Assembly: GCA_023910675.1 (NCBI GenBank)
Contig: JAAVWC010000016.1
Coordinates: 39,003-103,002, forward strand
DNA length: 64,000 bases
Reading direction: 5' to 3'
Origin: Gemmatimonas sp.
GTDB lineage: Bacteria; Gemmatimonadota; Gemmatimonadetes; Gemmatimonadales; Gemmatimonadaceae
Shown here: positions 1 through 7,788 of the stretch, piece by piece
How the letters are laid out: each line of letters opens with the position of its first letter
Position numbering within the stretch: position 1 is the first letter of the stretch
Made by a program: the position numbers and the translations under genes
The notes under the pieces: model-generated
What the model was told of the DNA's origin: nothing
Databases searched by the model: none
What the model saw: only the letters and a program-made list of their open reading frames with translations

Positions 1-466
1 GTGAATCATCACGAACGTGCAGTTCGATACCGTCGGCAATGCCGATGCGGCGCCATGCGGCGACGGGATTGCCGTTCTTCTGCACGGGGTCCTGCGAAAT
101 GGAGAGGGCGGGAGCGAGCGACGCCGCCACGCGACGTTCGAGCGCGTCGCCGGTGGTCTCCTTCATCTCGATCTTGATGGCGTCGAGCGTTTGTCCTTCG
201 CGCTGACGGATCTTGATCGCGAGCAGCTGGAGGAGATGGCGATAGCCATACGTGGCTGCAGTGCCCGCGCCTTCGGGGCGATCGAGCAAGCCGTTGGCGA
301 CGTAAAAGCGCACCGCGCGCGCGCTCGGCATTGCCCGAGCTGACGCGTTGGTCGGCTTGACGCCGGCGGAATCGACGAGCGCCGCGGCATGCGCGGCGAG
401 CCCGCGGGCATTCCACGGGGCGTGGCGCGCATGAGCGCGCAGAAGCGGAACAGGAGACTCGGCCAT
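1..466 (-). CDS. MerR-like HTH transcriptional regulator, C-terminus cut by window edge
   Basis: Reading the minus strand from the ATG at 466 gives an open frame that leaves the window without a stop. Around residues 45-100 it has the MerR winged-helix pattern: a segment reading SARAVRFYVANGLLDRPEG, then a TYGYRHLLQLLAIKIRQREG stretch, which is the usual 'R-Y-Y-x-x-x-G-L-L' recognition helix and the 'Y-x-x-x-x-L-x-x-I' wing and helix. MerR proteins bind DNA as dimers and sense an effector through a C-terminal domain. That domain lies mostly outside the window, so the effector is unknown. A roughly 40-residue alanine-rich N-terminal extension precedes the HTH. It is followed on the same strand by nothing inside the window; the gene upstream (hydrolase) is about 100 bp away. 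Confidence 0.7.
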   Translation of the reverse strand, partial: MAESPVPLLRAHARHAPWNARGLAAHAAALVDSAGVKPTNASARAMPSARAVRFYVANGLLDRPEGAGTAATYGYRHLLQLLAIKIRQREGQTLDAIKIEMKETTGDALERRVAASLAPALSISQDPVQKNGNPVAAWRRIGIADGIELHVRDDS

Positions 467-563
467 GGACGGGCAAATATACGTCTTCAGGCCGAGCCTT
501 GCGGGGGCGGACTTTTCGTCACGCCGTCACGATGCGTCACACCGGTCATGGGCGTGCGACGAG

Positions 564-1427
564 TCAGACCGTCGCCGCCAGGCGGTCGGCGAAGGCCGAG
601 ATGGCGATGTTGAAGTCGCGCGGTGCTTCTTCGTGCGGCAGGTCGCCCGCATTGAAGGGCATGAACTCGGCGCTGGGCGCGGCGGCGAGCACCGTTTTGG
701 CTTCGCGGTACGGCGTCTGCGACGCTTCGGTGCCCCAGGCGATGACGAGGGGGCACTGGAGACGGCCAACGGCTGCGCGGATGTCGTGGTTGAGACGCAT
801 CCCCACGAAGGCCGACGGCGCATACCGGGAGTTGGGCTGGTTGGCGCTCAGCCAGTAGAGCTCTTCGGCGGTGCGGTCGAGACCGAAGGCGTAAATGTCC
901 TTGAGGAAAAAGCGGATGCTGGCGCGTGAGACGAGCGCGCCAAAGAGCGCCTTGCCAACGACAGGCGTGCGAAAGAGCCCCTGCACGACCGTGCCGGCGC
1001 CGCCGCCGTAGTTCACGAGTCGCGAGACACCGGCGGGACCCACCGCGACGACGGCGCGCACGAGCTCAGGGTGGGTGTCGGCGATCGCCACGGCGTACGT
1101 GGCACCGAGCGACGACCCCACGAGTAGCGACGGTTCTCCGACCACATCACGCAGAAAATCGTGGATGAGGTCGAGGTAGAGCGGCGCCGTGTAGTGGATG
1201 GGCGGACGGTCGGATGCGCCGAAGCCCAGCAGGTCGATGGCGTAGCAGGTGTGCTGCTCCGCCAGTGCCGGGACGTTCTGGCGCCACTCGGCGCTCCATG
1301 CCGCAGCATGGATGGAGTGAATGAAGACGAGGGGGTCGCCATGACCGCGAACGACGTAGGCCACCTGCCAGCCCCGCCACGCATAGAAGCGGCGTTCCCC
1401 TCCAAGCGGATTCGGGAGGGTGCTCAT
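564..1427 (-). CDS. alpha/beta hydrolase
   Basis: A 287-residue alpha/beta-hydrolase-fold protein. The oxyanion region reads GHGDPLVFIHSI near residue 28, the nucleophile elbow is G-S-S-L-G with Ser106, and the C-terminal catalytic His sits in LPHEEAP near residue 265. The 'IDLLGFGASDRP' segment before the elbow is typical of the haloalkane dehalogenase/epoxide hydrolase/esterase group. The place where the acid usually sits reads WGTEASQ, with no obvious Asp, so the acid may be elsewhere. The ATG at 1427 fits the start of the conserved fold; an upstream ATG at 1502 would add 25 Arg/Ser-rich residues that look non-coding. No signal peptide. Substrate cannot be told from sequence. Confidence 0.85.
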   Translation of the reverse strand: MSTLPNPLGGERRFYAWRGWQVAYVVRGHGDPLVFIHSIHAAAWSAEWRQNVPALAEQHTCYAIDLLGFGASDRPPIHYTAPLYLDLIHDFLRDVVGEPSLLVGSSLGATYAVAIADTHPELVRAVVAVGPAGVSRLVNYGGGAGTVVQGLFRTPVVGKALFGALVSRASIRFFLKDIYAFGLDRTAEELYWLSANQPNSRYAPSAFVGMRLNHDIRAAVGRLQCPLVIAWGTEASQTPYREAKTVLAAAPSAEFMPFNAGDLPHEEAPRDFNIAISAFADRLAATV

Positions 1428-1650
1428 ATTGGGCCGGCCGGAAGGCGTCGAAGTGCGCGGCATGCTGCGCGAAAGGCTGTGCATGCCGCGTGCTGAATAC
1501 ACGAAACGCGCTCATCAATGTCGACTCGCTTGGCCGCCCGTGTGACACTCCCCAGTATCACCCACCACCCACCGGAACGACCAAGCGATTGTTGTCGACG
1601 CGATTGCGCGATTGTGCCCGCCCCCAGGGGACGGTGTTCAGCACTGCTGA

Positions 1651-2067
1651 TTACTGCGTCACGCTGATCTCGAAAGCGGTTTTGACGCCGACCGCCACCG
1701 CATGATTGGCGATGGTGGCGAGGTCGACCGGTTTTTCGAGGAAGTGCAGTGCACCGAGTCTAAAGGACGCCTGCCGATTGGAGTCGTCGGGGTATGCGGT
1801 CAGCACCAGGACCATTGCATCGGGAGACAGCATGCCAGCGAGCGCCATCACCTGCAGTCCACCGTCGCGCTTTCCCCCAAGGCGGAGATCGGTCACGATG
1901 AGGTCGAACCGCTGAGTCCGCAGTTTTTCCAGTGCTTCGGGAAGAAGCTCGGCGGAGGTCACGACGTTCCCATCAACTTCGAACAGCTCAACAAGGACGT
2001 CGCGGATGCTCTGCTCGTCCTCTACGACGAGCACCGACTTTACAGCAGCTTCGGTTGTCATGGCCAC
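1651..2067 (-). CDS. single-domain response regulator (receiver only)
   Basis: 138 residues forming one CheY-like receiver. The acidic pair is E17/D18 (VLVVEDEQS), the phospho-acceptor is Asp60 in LIVTDLRLGG, the switch Thr is T90 (LVLTAYPD), and the conserved Lys is K112 (FLEKPVD). There is no output domain, so it probably acts by protein contact or as a phosphate shuttle. It sits just downstream, on the same strand, of a sigma-54 activator and its kinase (3.7-5.2 kb), but an approximately 300-bp gap with a long hairpin separates them, so it is probably a separate transcription unit. The LRLGGKRDGG loop after the Asp is slightly longer than usual. Start could also be the ATG two codons downstream. 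Confidence 0.88.
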   Translation of the reverse strand: MAMTTEAAVKSVLVVEDEQSIRDVLVELFEVDGNVVTSAELLPEALEKLRTQRFDLIVTDLRLGGKRDGGLQVMALAGMLSPDAMVLVLTAYPDDSNRQASFRLGALHFLEKPVDLATIANHAVAVGVKTAFEISVTQ

Positions 2068-2227
2068 CCGTAAGGCGAGAAGCGGGCCGGACTGGCATGA
2101 GCTCTCTTAAAACGCTGCGAAATAGTCGCTTAAGTCATTGTTTAATCACAAAACTGCTTCAATTGACCTGTCCGGTTTTCGACAGATTGCGGATGTCTGC
2201 CCGAAAACCGACCACGTGAATCCGTAC

Positions 2228-2326
2228 AGGCAGTTCTCCGAGACCTTCGTATCTCCGTGCCTCCCGGACGGTTTTTAACAGCACGTCGGGGAGGCACGGA
2301 GGGACGGAGGTCACGGAGAACTGCCT
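2228..2326. repeat. long imperfect inverted repeat (arms about 43 bp)
   Basis: The left arm begins AGGCAGTTCTCCG and contains CTCCGTGCCTCCC. The right arm is its near reverse complement, with GGGAGGCACGGAGG and ending CGGAGAACTGCCT. The loop is about 11 nt and T-rich (TTTTTAAC). It fills the gap between the receiver gene and the sigma-54 activator. It lies downstream of the activator's stop at 2371, so it could terminate that minus-strand transcript, but the arm length is beyond a normal terminator. The rest of the 2068-2370 gap shows no gene; a second short inverted motif (GGTTTTCG/CGAAAACC) lies at about 2172-2212. Confidence 0.75.
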
Positions 2327-2370
2327 TTAAAGAGCGAGGGGCAGATTTCCTCCTTGGGCTCTGGCGGGAC

Positions 2371-3675
2371 TCAGAGGCCGAACTTTTTCAGCTTTTCGAG
2401 GAGCGTGGAACGGGCGATGCCGAGGGCTCTGGCGGCGGCGGAGCGGTTGCCGTCGTGGGCGGCGAGGGCGATGCGGATGGCCTCGCGCTCGGCTTCTTCG
2501 AGGGTGCGGAGCCGGTTGGCTGGCTCGCTGCTCGCTGGGGCGACGGGGCCGCCAAGGAGCCCAAGGTGGACGACGTCGATGGGCGCGTGCTCGGCGAGAA
2601 TGGCGGCGCGCCAGAGGGTGTTCTTGAGCTCGCGGATATTGCCGGGCCAGCGGTAGGCGACGAGGGCGTCTTCGGCGGCGCGGGTGAGGGAGGCGCCCTT
2701 CATGAGGAAGGCGCGCGCCATGGGGAGGATTTCGTCGGGGCGGGCGCGGAGCGGGGGCAGGGTGAGGGTCAGGACCTGCAGGCGGTAATAGAGGTCGGCC
2801 CGGAAGCGGCGGTCGGCGACGGCGTCGGCGAGCGGCTGGTGGGTAGCGCCGATGACGCGCGCGTTGGAGCGGAGGGCGGTCGTGCCGCCGAGTCGTCGGA
2901 AGGTCCGTTCTTCCAGCACCTTGAGGAACCGGGGCTGGACGTCGGTGCTCATCTCGGCGATTTCGTCGAGGAAGATGGTGCCCTCGCCGGCGACTTCGAG
3001 GAGGCCGCGCTTGGCCTGTCGGGCGTCGGTAAAGGCCCCACGTTCGTGCCCGAACAGTTCACTCTCAAAGAAGGTCGTCGAGAGGGAGGCGCAATTGATT
3101 TCGACGAAGGGCGATTGGTTTCGTGCGGAACGGTCGTGAATCTGGCGTGCGACGTACCCCTTGCCGGTCCCCGTTTCGCCTTGGAGCAGGACCGGGGCGT
3201 CGGCGTTGCGGGCGGCGAGGTTGATGAGGTCGTCGAGTGTGGGGGCGAGGGCCGGGGCGGTCGACTCGTCGGCGCGGGCATGCGCGCGGAGGACGGCGAC
3301 TTCCTGCTGCAGGCGGCCGCGCTTGGCGGCGCGTTCGACGGCGCCAGCGAGCGCTTCGAGGTCCATCGGCTTTTCGAGCAGATCGATGGCGCCGTGCTGC
3401 ATGGCGTTGACGGCGGTTTGCACGTCGGCGTGGCCGGTGAGCACGATGACGGCGAGCTCGGGGTCATCGGCGAGTAGGGCGTCGAGGGCGACGATGCCGT
3501 TGGCGTCGGGGAGGCGCAGGTCGAGGAGGACGACGTCGGGGGCGTGCTCGTTGGCGAGCCGACGTCCCTCGGTGGCGGTGGCGGCGCTGCGGGCGGTGTG
3601 GCCGAACGTTTCGAAGAATTCGACCAGGGTTCCGCGGACGGTTTCGTCGTCGTCGACGACCAGAATAGAGAGCAC
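2371..3675 (-). CDS. NtrC-family sigma-54-dependent response regulator
   Basis: 434 residues in three parts. The receiver (1-115) has Asp52 in VVLLDLRLPD, Thr80 and Lys102. The AAA+ sigma-54 activation domain (about 140-370) has Walker A GETGTGKG at 166-173 and Walker B GTIFLDEI at 232-239. The C-terminal Fis-type helix-turn-helix is at 410-434 (NRSAAARALGIARSTLLEKL). When phosphorylated it should oligomerise and remodel sigma-54 RNA polymerase. The loop that contacts sigma-54 reads GAFTDA instead of GAFTGA. It follows the PAS-GAF kinase by 48 bp on the same strand, so kinase and regulator form an operon and a likely cognate pair. Target genes are not visible here. Confidence 0.95.
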   Translation of the reverse strand: MLSILVVDDDETVRGTLVEFFETFGHTARSAATATEGRRLANEHAPDVVLLDLRLPDANGIVALDALLADDPELAVIVLTGHADVQTAVNAMQHGAIDLLEKPMDLEALAGAVERAAKRGRLQQEVAVLRAHARADESTAPALAPTLDDLINLAARNADAPVLLQGETGTGKGYVARQIHDRSARNQSPFVEINCASLSTTFFESELFGHERGAFTDARQAKRGLLEVAGEGTIFLDEIAEMSTDVQPRFLKVLEERTFRRLGGTTALRSNARVIGATHQPLADAVADRRFRADLYYRLQVLTLTLPPLRARPDEILPMARAFLMKGASLTRAAEDALVAYRWPGNIRELKNTLWRAAILAEHAPIDVVHLGLLGGPVAPASSEPANRLRTLEEAEREAIRIALAAHDGNRSAAARALGIARSTLLEKLKKFGL

Positions 3676-3723
3676 GTATGGGCCAGTTTTAAGACAGAAA
3701 AGAAGCAGTATTGTGCATCGCGC

Positions 3724-5241
3724 TCATGTCGCCGCCGTCGCCGGCAGCGTGAGCGTGAGCGTCGTCCCCTGCTCGTGCTGGCTGTCGATGCTGATGGTGC
3801 CCCCATGTTCGTCCATGATGCGCTGGCACAGCGCGAGGCCGATACCCGTTCCACCCGTTTTGGTGGAATAGAAGAATTCGAAGACGTGGGGGAGGACTTC
3901 GGTGGGAATGGCGGGGCCGCCGTTGGTGAGGCGGCAGCGCCAGCCGCCAACGGACGACAGCTGGCTGGCGAGCACCAGTTCGGAGCCTTCGGGGGCGGCG
4001 TCGCAGGCGTTGACCAGAATATTGCGGAACACCTGCCCGAGCTGCTCCACGTCGAGCATGCTGCGGACGGGTGACGCGGGACGCAGGCGGCGGATGGTGA
4101 GCTGGTGGGTATCGAGGCGCGCGCGCTCACCCTCCAGAATGTCATCCCAGACGACTTCGGGGTCGGCGGGCTGGAGATGCACGGCGTTGGGGCGGCCGAA
4201 CTCCAGCAGCGACGTGACCATCTTGTTGAGCCGTTCGACTTCGCGCAGGATGCGCCCCACGTTCTTTTCGACGACCGGGTCTTCGCGGGAGCGAAACAGG
4301 AGCAGCTGCGCGGCGGACGAGATGCCGAAGAGCGGGTTGCGCAGTTCGTGCGCGACACCGGCGGCGACCTCACCGATGGCTTCGAGGCGACGCTTGGACT
4401 CGACGCGGCGCACGAGCCAGGCGCGTTCGATGGCGACCGCCGTCTGGGCCGCGATGACGGCGAGTACGCGCTCGGTCTCCTCGATCGCACTTTCCGATTC
4501 GAGTGGTTCGGCGTACAGCGTGAGCGCGCCCAGCACCCCTTCGGCGCTTACGAGGGGGGCGGTGATTTCGAGCCCGTTGGGGGTCGCTTCGCGCACCACG
4601 TTGCTGGTGGCGAGGGCATCGAGCCAGGCGCGCGAGAGGCGCAGCTCGATTTCGTCGGGGGGGTAGGCGGCGTAGCCCTGCCGGTGCGCAATCTGGAAGC
4701 GCCCCGTTTCGTCGTCGGCGATGGCGATGACGAAGCCGGTGGAGGGGATGGCGCGCTTGAGCTGCAGCGCGACCTCCTCGTACACGCGGTCGAGCGAGAT
4801 CGCTTCGGCGAGCGCAATCCCGGTGTTGATGAGCGCCTCCCGCGACCGATGACTTGGCGTGATATCCACCGTCGCGAAGACGAAGCCGGTGACTTCCTCG
4901 TCTTCGCGGATGGCGGTGACCTGCATGAGGAAGACGCGTTCTTCGTCGGGAGAGCTGCAGGGAAATTCCCAGCGGACGGTGTTGACCTGGCCGTCCTTGA
5001 GCATCTCCATGGCGCGCTCGATCTGGTGGCGCGACGGGTCGTCGGCGACGCTGTCAAACACAGAGCACCCGATCACGGCCGTTTCTGGCGCGATAGCGGG
5101 TGCTCCGTTTTCCAGTGCAAACCGTGACCAGGCGTAATTGGTCGCGGTAATGCGCCCTTCGAGATCGACCGACCAGATCGTGAAGGGGAGGGCGTCGAGC
5201 AGCCGTCGTGCGATCGACGGCTGCTCGGTGGTGTTGCTCAC
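3724..5241 (-). CDS. PAS-GAF sensor histidine kinase
   Basis: 505 residues, no membrane segment. A PAS domain (about 10-130) is followed by a GAF domain (about 140-275), then a HisKA dimerisation helix with the phospho-accepting His298 in GVAHELRNPLFGIS, and an HATPase domain with N-box NILVNACDA (about 400) and G-box GGTGIGLAL (about 470). It autophosphorylates and most likely passes phosphate to the sigma-54 activator encoded 48 bp downstream. The soluble PAS and GAF sensors suggest a cytoplasmic cue such as redox state or a small ligand, but no cofactor-binding residue is certain. It starts only 7 bp after the stop of the histone-like gene upstream. Confidence 0.94.
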   Translation of the reverse strand: MSNTTEQPSIARRLLDALPFTIWSVDLEGRITATNYAWSRFALENGAPAIAPETAVIGCSVFDSVADDPSRHQIERAMEMLKDGQVNTVRWEFPCSSPDEERVFLMQVTAIREDEEVTGFVFATVDITPSHRSREALINTGIALAEAISLDRVYEEVALQLKRAIPSTGFVIAIADDETGRFQIAHRQGYAAYPPDEIELRLSRAWLDALATSNVVREATPNGLEITAPLVSAEGVLGALTLYAEPLESESAIEETERVLAVIAAQTAVAIERAWLVRRVESKRRLEAIGEVAAGVAHELRNPLFGISSAAQLLLFRSREDPVVEKNVGRILREVERLNKMVTSLLEFGRPNAVHLQPADPEVVWDDILEGERARLDTHQLTIRRLRPASPVRSMLDVEQLGQVFRNILVNACDAAPEGSELVLASQLSSVGGWRCRLTNGGPAIPTEVLPHVFEFFYSTKTGGTGIGLALCQRIMDEHGGTISIDSQHEQGTTLTLTLPATAAT

Positions 5242-5248
5242 CGGGACA

Positions 5249-6226
5249 TCACCGGCGCTTGGCGCCCTTCTTGACGGCCTTCTTTGGGGCGGCCTTCTTG
5301 GGCGCCGGCTTGGCCGCTTTCTTGGGCGCGGCCTTTTGGGGCGCTGGCTTGGCGGCCTTCTTGGGCGCCGCCTTCTTGGGCGCCGGCTTGGCCGCCTTCT
5401 TGGGGGCGGCCTTGCTGGGTGCGGCCTTCTTGGGAGCGGGCTTCGCGGCCGCCTTCTTGGGCGCGGCCTTCTTGGCTGCCTTGGCTGGAGCCTTTGCCGG
5501 AGCCTTCGCAGGCGCCGCCTTCTTTTCCGCCTTGGCCGGGGCCTTGGCGGTCTTGGCCGGCGCCTTCGCCGGAGCCTTGACGGGCGCCGCCTTTACCGGG
5601 GCCGCCTTGGCGACGACCGGTTCGGCCTTGGGGGCTTCGGCGACGGCTTCGACCTTTTCCGCCTTCGGGGCCTTGGGCGCCTTCGGAGCCTTGGGCGCCT
5701 TGGGCTCCTTAGGCTCCCTGGGCGCCTTCACCGCCTTGGGCGGCGCGGCGGGCATGTCGTCGTCGCCGATGTCGAGGTCATCGATCGCGTCGATGGAATC
5801 GAGCGAATCGACGGACTCGTCGTCGTCGAGAACGAGATCGTCGCCGTCATCTTCGAGCGAGGGCTCGGGGGTGTCGGTCTTGGGCTCGGCCTTGGGGGCC
5901 TTCGACTTGGGAGCCGGCTTGGGCGCGCCCGGGTTCTTGGGCGGACGGCCGGGACCACGACGCACGATGGGGCGACCGAACAGATCGTCCTCGTCGTCCT
6001 CGTCGTCGACCATGCCGTCTTCTTCGTACCCGTCGTCGTCCGCATCGTCGTCGTCGTCCTCATCGTCGTCCTCGGCGCTATCCCACAGGGAGTCGCCATC
6101 GTCCGACGGAAGGCCGTAGCCGTCGTCATCCTCGTCTTCGTCGTACGACGAGCGTCCGTAGCCCCTCAGATCTTGCATCTCGTCACCGATCAGATGGAGC
6201 TTCTCCAACTCGTCGCCACGCAGCAT
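5249..6226 (-). CDS. histone H1-like protein with acidic N-half, AT-hook and Lys/Ala/Pro-rich tail
   Basis: 325 low-complexity residues in clear zones. Residues 25-82 are almost all Asp/Glu with a few Gly and Tyr. An AT-hook core (RRGPGRPPKNPG) lies at 89-100. A second acidic patch follows at about 120-155. From about 165 to the end runs a Lys/Ala/Pro-rich tail of KKAAPKKAAKPAP-type repeats. Such tails resemble eukaryotic histone H1 and bacterial H1-like proteins such as AlgP and HctB, which bind and compact DNA; the AT-hook favours the minor groove of AT-rich DNA. The acidic half could shield or tune binding. The repetitive DNA makes the length liable to vary. No fold beyond this can be recognised, and the role in nucleoid organisation is inferred. 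Confidence 0.8.
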   Translation of the reverse strand: MLRGDELEKLHLIGDEMQDLRGYGRSSYDEDEDDDGYGLPSDDGDSLWDSAEDDDEDDDDDADDDGYEEDGMVDDEDDEDDLFGRPIVRRGPGRPPKNPGAPKPAPKSKAPKAEPKTDTPEPSLEDDGDDLVLDDDESVDSLDSIDAIDDLDIGDDDMPAAPPKAVKAPREPKEPKAPKAPKAPKAPKAEKVEAVAEAPKAEPVVAKAAPVKAAPVKAPAKAPAKTAKAPAKAEKKAAPAKAPAKAPAKAAKKAAPKKAAAKPAPKKAAPSKAAPKKAAKPAPKKAAPKKAAKPAPQKAAPKKAAKPAPKKAAPKKAVKKGAKRR

Positions 6227-6332
6227 GACGCCTCCTCTTCAGGCCTTAAGGAACTCGATTAGACGCGCACGCGAAAGAGTGCACGTATTTCACTTGCTCC
6301 TAGTACACAGAAGCGGAACCATAGTCAAGCCC

Positions 6333-6662
6333 TGACTGCGGTTTGGGTTCCTACGGGAGGGGAACTACGGGAGGGGAACTACGGGAGGGGAACTACGGGA
6401 GGGGAACTACGGGAGGGCACCCACGACCCCGTGACGAAGACCCCTGCCGAGACCTCAACGGGGCAGGGTCGGAGGCGTGGTGTTGGTCGTGGCCGTTGTC
6501 ACGGGGTCGTAGTCACGGGGTCGTAGTCACGGGGTCGGGGTCGTGGTCACGGGGTCGTGGGTGCCCTCCCGTGGTTCCCCTCCCGTAGTTCCCCTCCCGT
6601 AGTTCCCCTCCCGTAGTTCCCCTCCCGTTGGTCCCCTCCCGTAGGAACCCAAACCGCAGTCA
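6333..6662. repeat. giant inverted repeat built from 14-bp tandem units
   Basis: The left arm (6333-6435) and right arm (6546-6662) both begin, read inward, with TGACTGCGGTTTGGGTTCC and then run through copies of the 14-bp unit ACGGGAGGGGAACT before ending in a shared CACCCACGACCCCGTGAC block. The left arm has four GGAACTAC units; the right has five unit copies, two of them variant. The 110-bp centre carries further tandem GTCACGGGGTCGTA copies. It occupies nearly all of the gap between the HD-GYP gene, whose stop lies inside the outer arm, and the promoter side of the histone-like gene. No coding sense is likely, because the unit is not a multiple of three and both arms are palindromic. Confidence 0.85.
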
Positions 6663-7788
6663 AAGGCGAGGAAGGCCCTCTACTCCGCGCGCAATCACGA
6701 CGGCCAACGCCTCGTACACGCGCGGCTCGAGCAGGCGCTCCACTTGGGTGCCGAGGTATGCCAGCGTGGTACCGGCGCTCATGGGATCGCGGTAGGCGCG
6801 CTTGGAGGTGAGGGCGTCGAAGGCGTCGGCGGCGGTCAGGATGCGGCCGCCGAGGGAGATGTCGGTGCCGGCGCGGCCGAACGGGTAGCCGCCGCCGTCC
6901 CAGTGTTCGTGGTGGTCGCGGATGAAGTGCAGCGCCTCGCCCAAGTGATGCAGCGGCTGCAGAATCTCGAGGCCGACTTGTACGTGCTCCTTCACGTGCG
7001 CAAACTCGTCGGCGGTGAGCGGGCCGTTCTTGTTCAGCACCGCTTCGCGAATGCCGATCTTGCCCACATCGTGCAAGCGGCCGGCCGTGTGCACCAGCTC
7101 CACCATGTGATCCGGCTCGCCCAGCTCGGCGGCGATCGCGGCGCCCAGTTCGGCGACGCGCTGCGAGTGGCCGCGCAGGTAGAGGTCCTTCGCTTCCATG
7201 GCGTTGATGAGCGTCTCGGCGACGCTCACGGTCATTTCGCGTAATGCGCCCTTCTCCCGCTCGAGCTGCAACGTACGCAGCGCGACCTCTTCGCGGATCA
7301 TGCGGTCGATGGCTCGACGCTCCATGGTGCGCATGCGGCGCAGCATGGCGCGTTCGACTGCCGCCTGCAGATCGGGGAGTTCCACCGGCTTGGTGAGATA
7401 GTCGAACGCGCCGTTGGAGAGCGCCTCGGTGGCGCTGGTGGCATCGTTGACCGCAGGTGAGCATGATGATGCCCAGATCCTGATCGGCGAGCAGCGCCTT
7501 CGGAACGACTTCGAGGCCGCTCAAGCCCGGCATGCGCAGGTCGCACAGCATGAGCGAGAAGCGCTGACGTTGCAGCGCCTCGAGCGCGGCGGTGCCGCTG
7601 TCGGCGACCTCGACCTCGAAACCGCGCGTGCGCAAGAAGCGGCTGAGCGCGAGGCGGATGGTGGTTTCGTCGTCGACCACCAGGATGCGCCGCAACGAAT
7701 GGTCGACCGATGCCGCGACGGCCGCTTCGATGGCTTGTACTGGTCCGCTCGGGTGAAGCGACGACGAATGGTCCATGGAGATCATCAT
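6660..7788 (-). pseudogene. HD-GYP response regulator, frameshifted
   Basis: Two overlapping frames together make one normal protein. The first (from 7788 or the ATG at 7776) gives a receiver domain with LVVDDE and CDLRMPGLSG and stays in register until IIMLT. The second resumes as DLQAAVERAML and gives a complete HD-GYP domain with HDVGK and HHEHWDGGGYP. HD-GYP proteins hydrolyse cyclic di-GMP, and the conserved HD and GYP residues are all present. One extra base near 7455 breaks the join; removing it restores LTAVNDATSATEALSNGAFD. The start overlaps the stop of the upstream GAF/PAS kinase, so the two were one operon and probably partners. Either a real recent mutation or a read error. Confidence 0.82.

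Noticed and set aside
9..476. 155-residue Arg-rich minus-strand frame at the left edge
   Set aside because: The neighbouring frame from ATG 466 reads a MerR-type HTH; this one is its out-of-frame shadow.
2257..3477. 400-residue plus-strand frame opposite the sigma-54 activator
   Set aside because: The minus strand encodes a complete receiver-AAA+-HTH protein with all motifs; the plus frame is Gly/Glu-rich with no family.
5138..6262. Long plus-strand open frame rich in Gly/Leu/Arg opposite the histone-like gene
   Set aside because: It is the mirror of the Lys/Ala/Pro-rich repeats. The minus-strand reading gives an AT-hook and sensible charge zones, the plus strand only low complexity.
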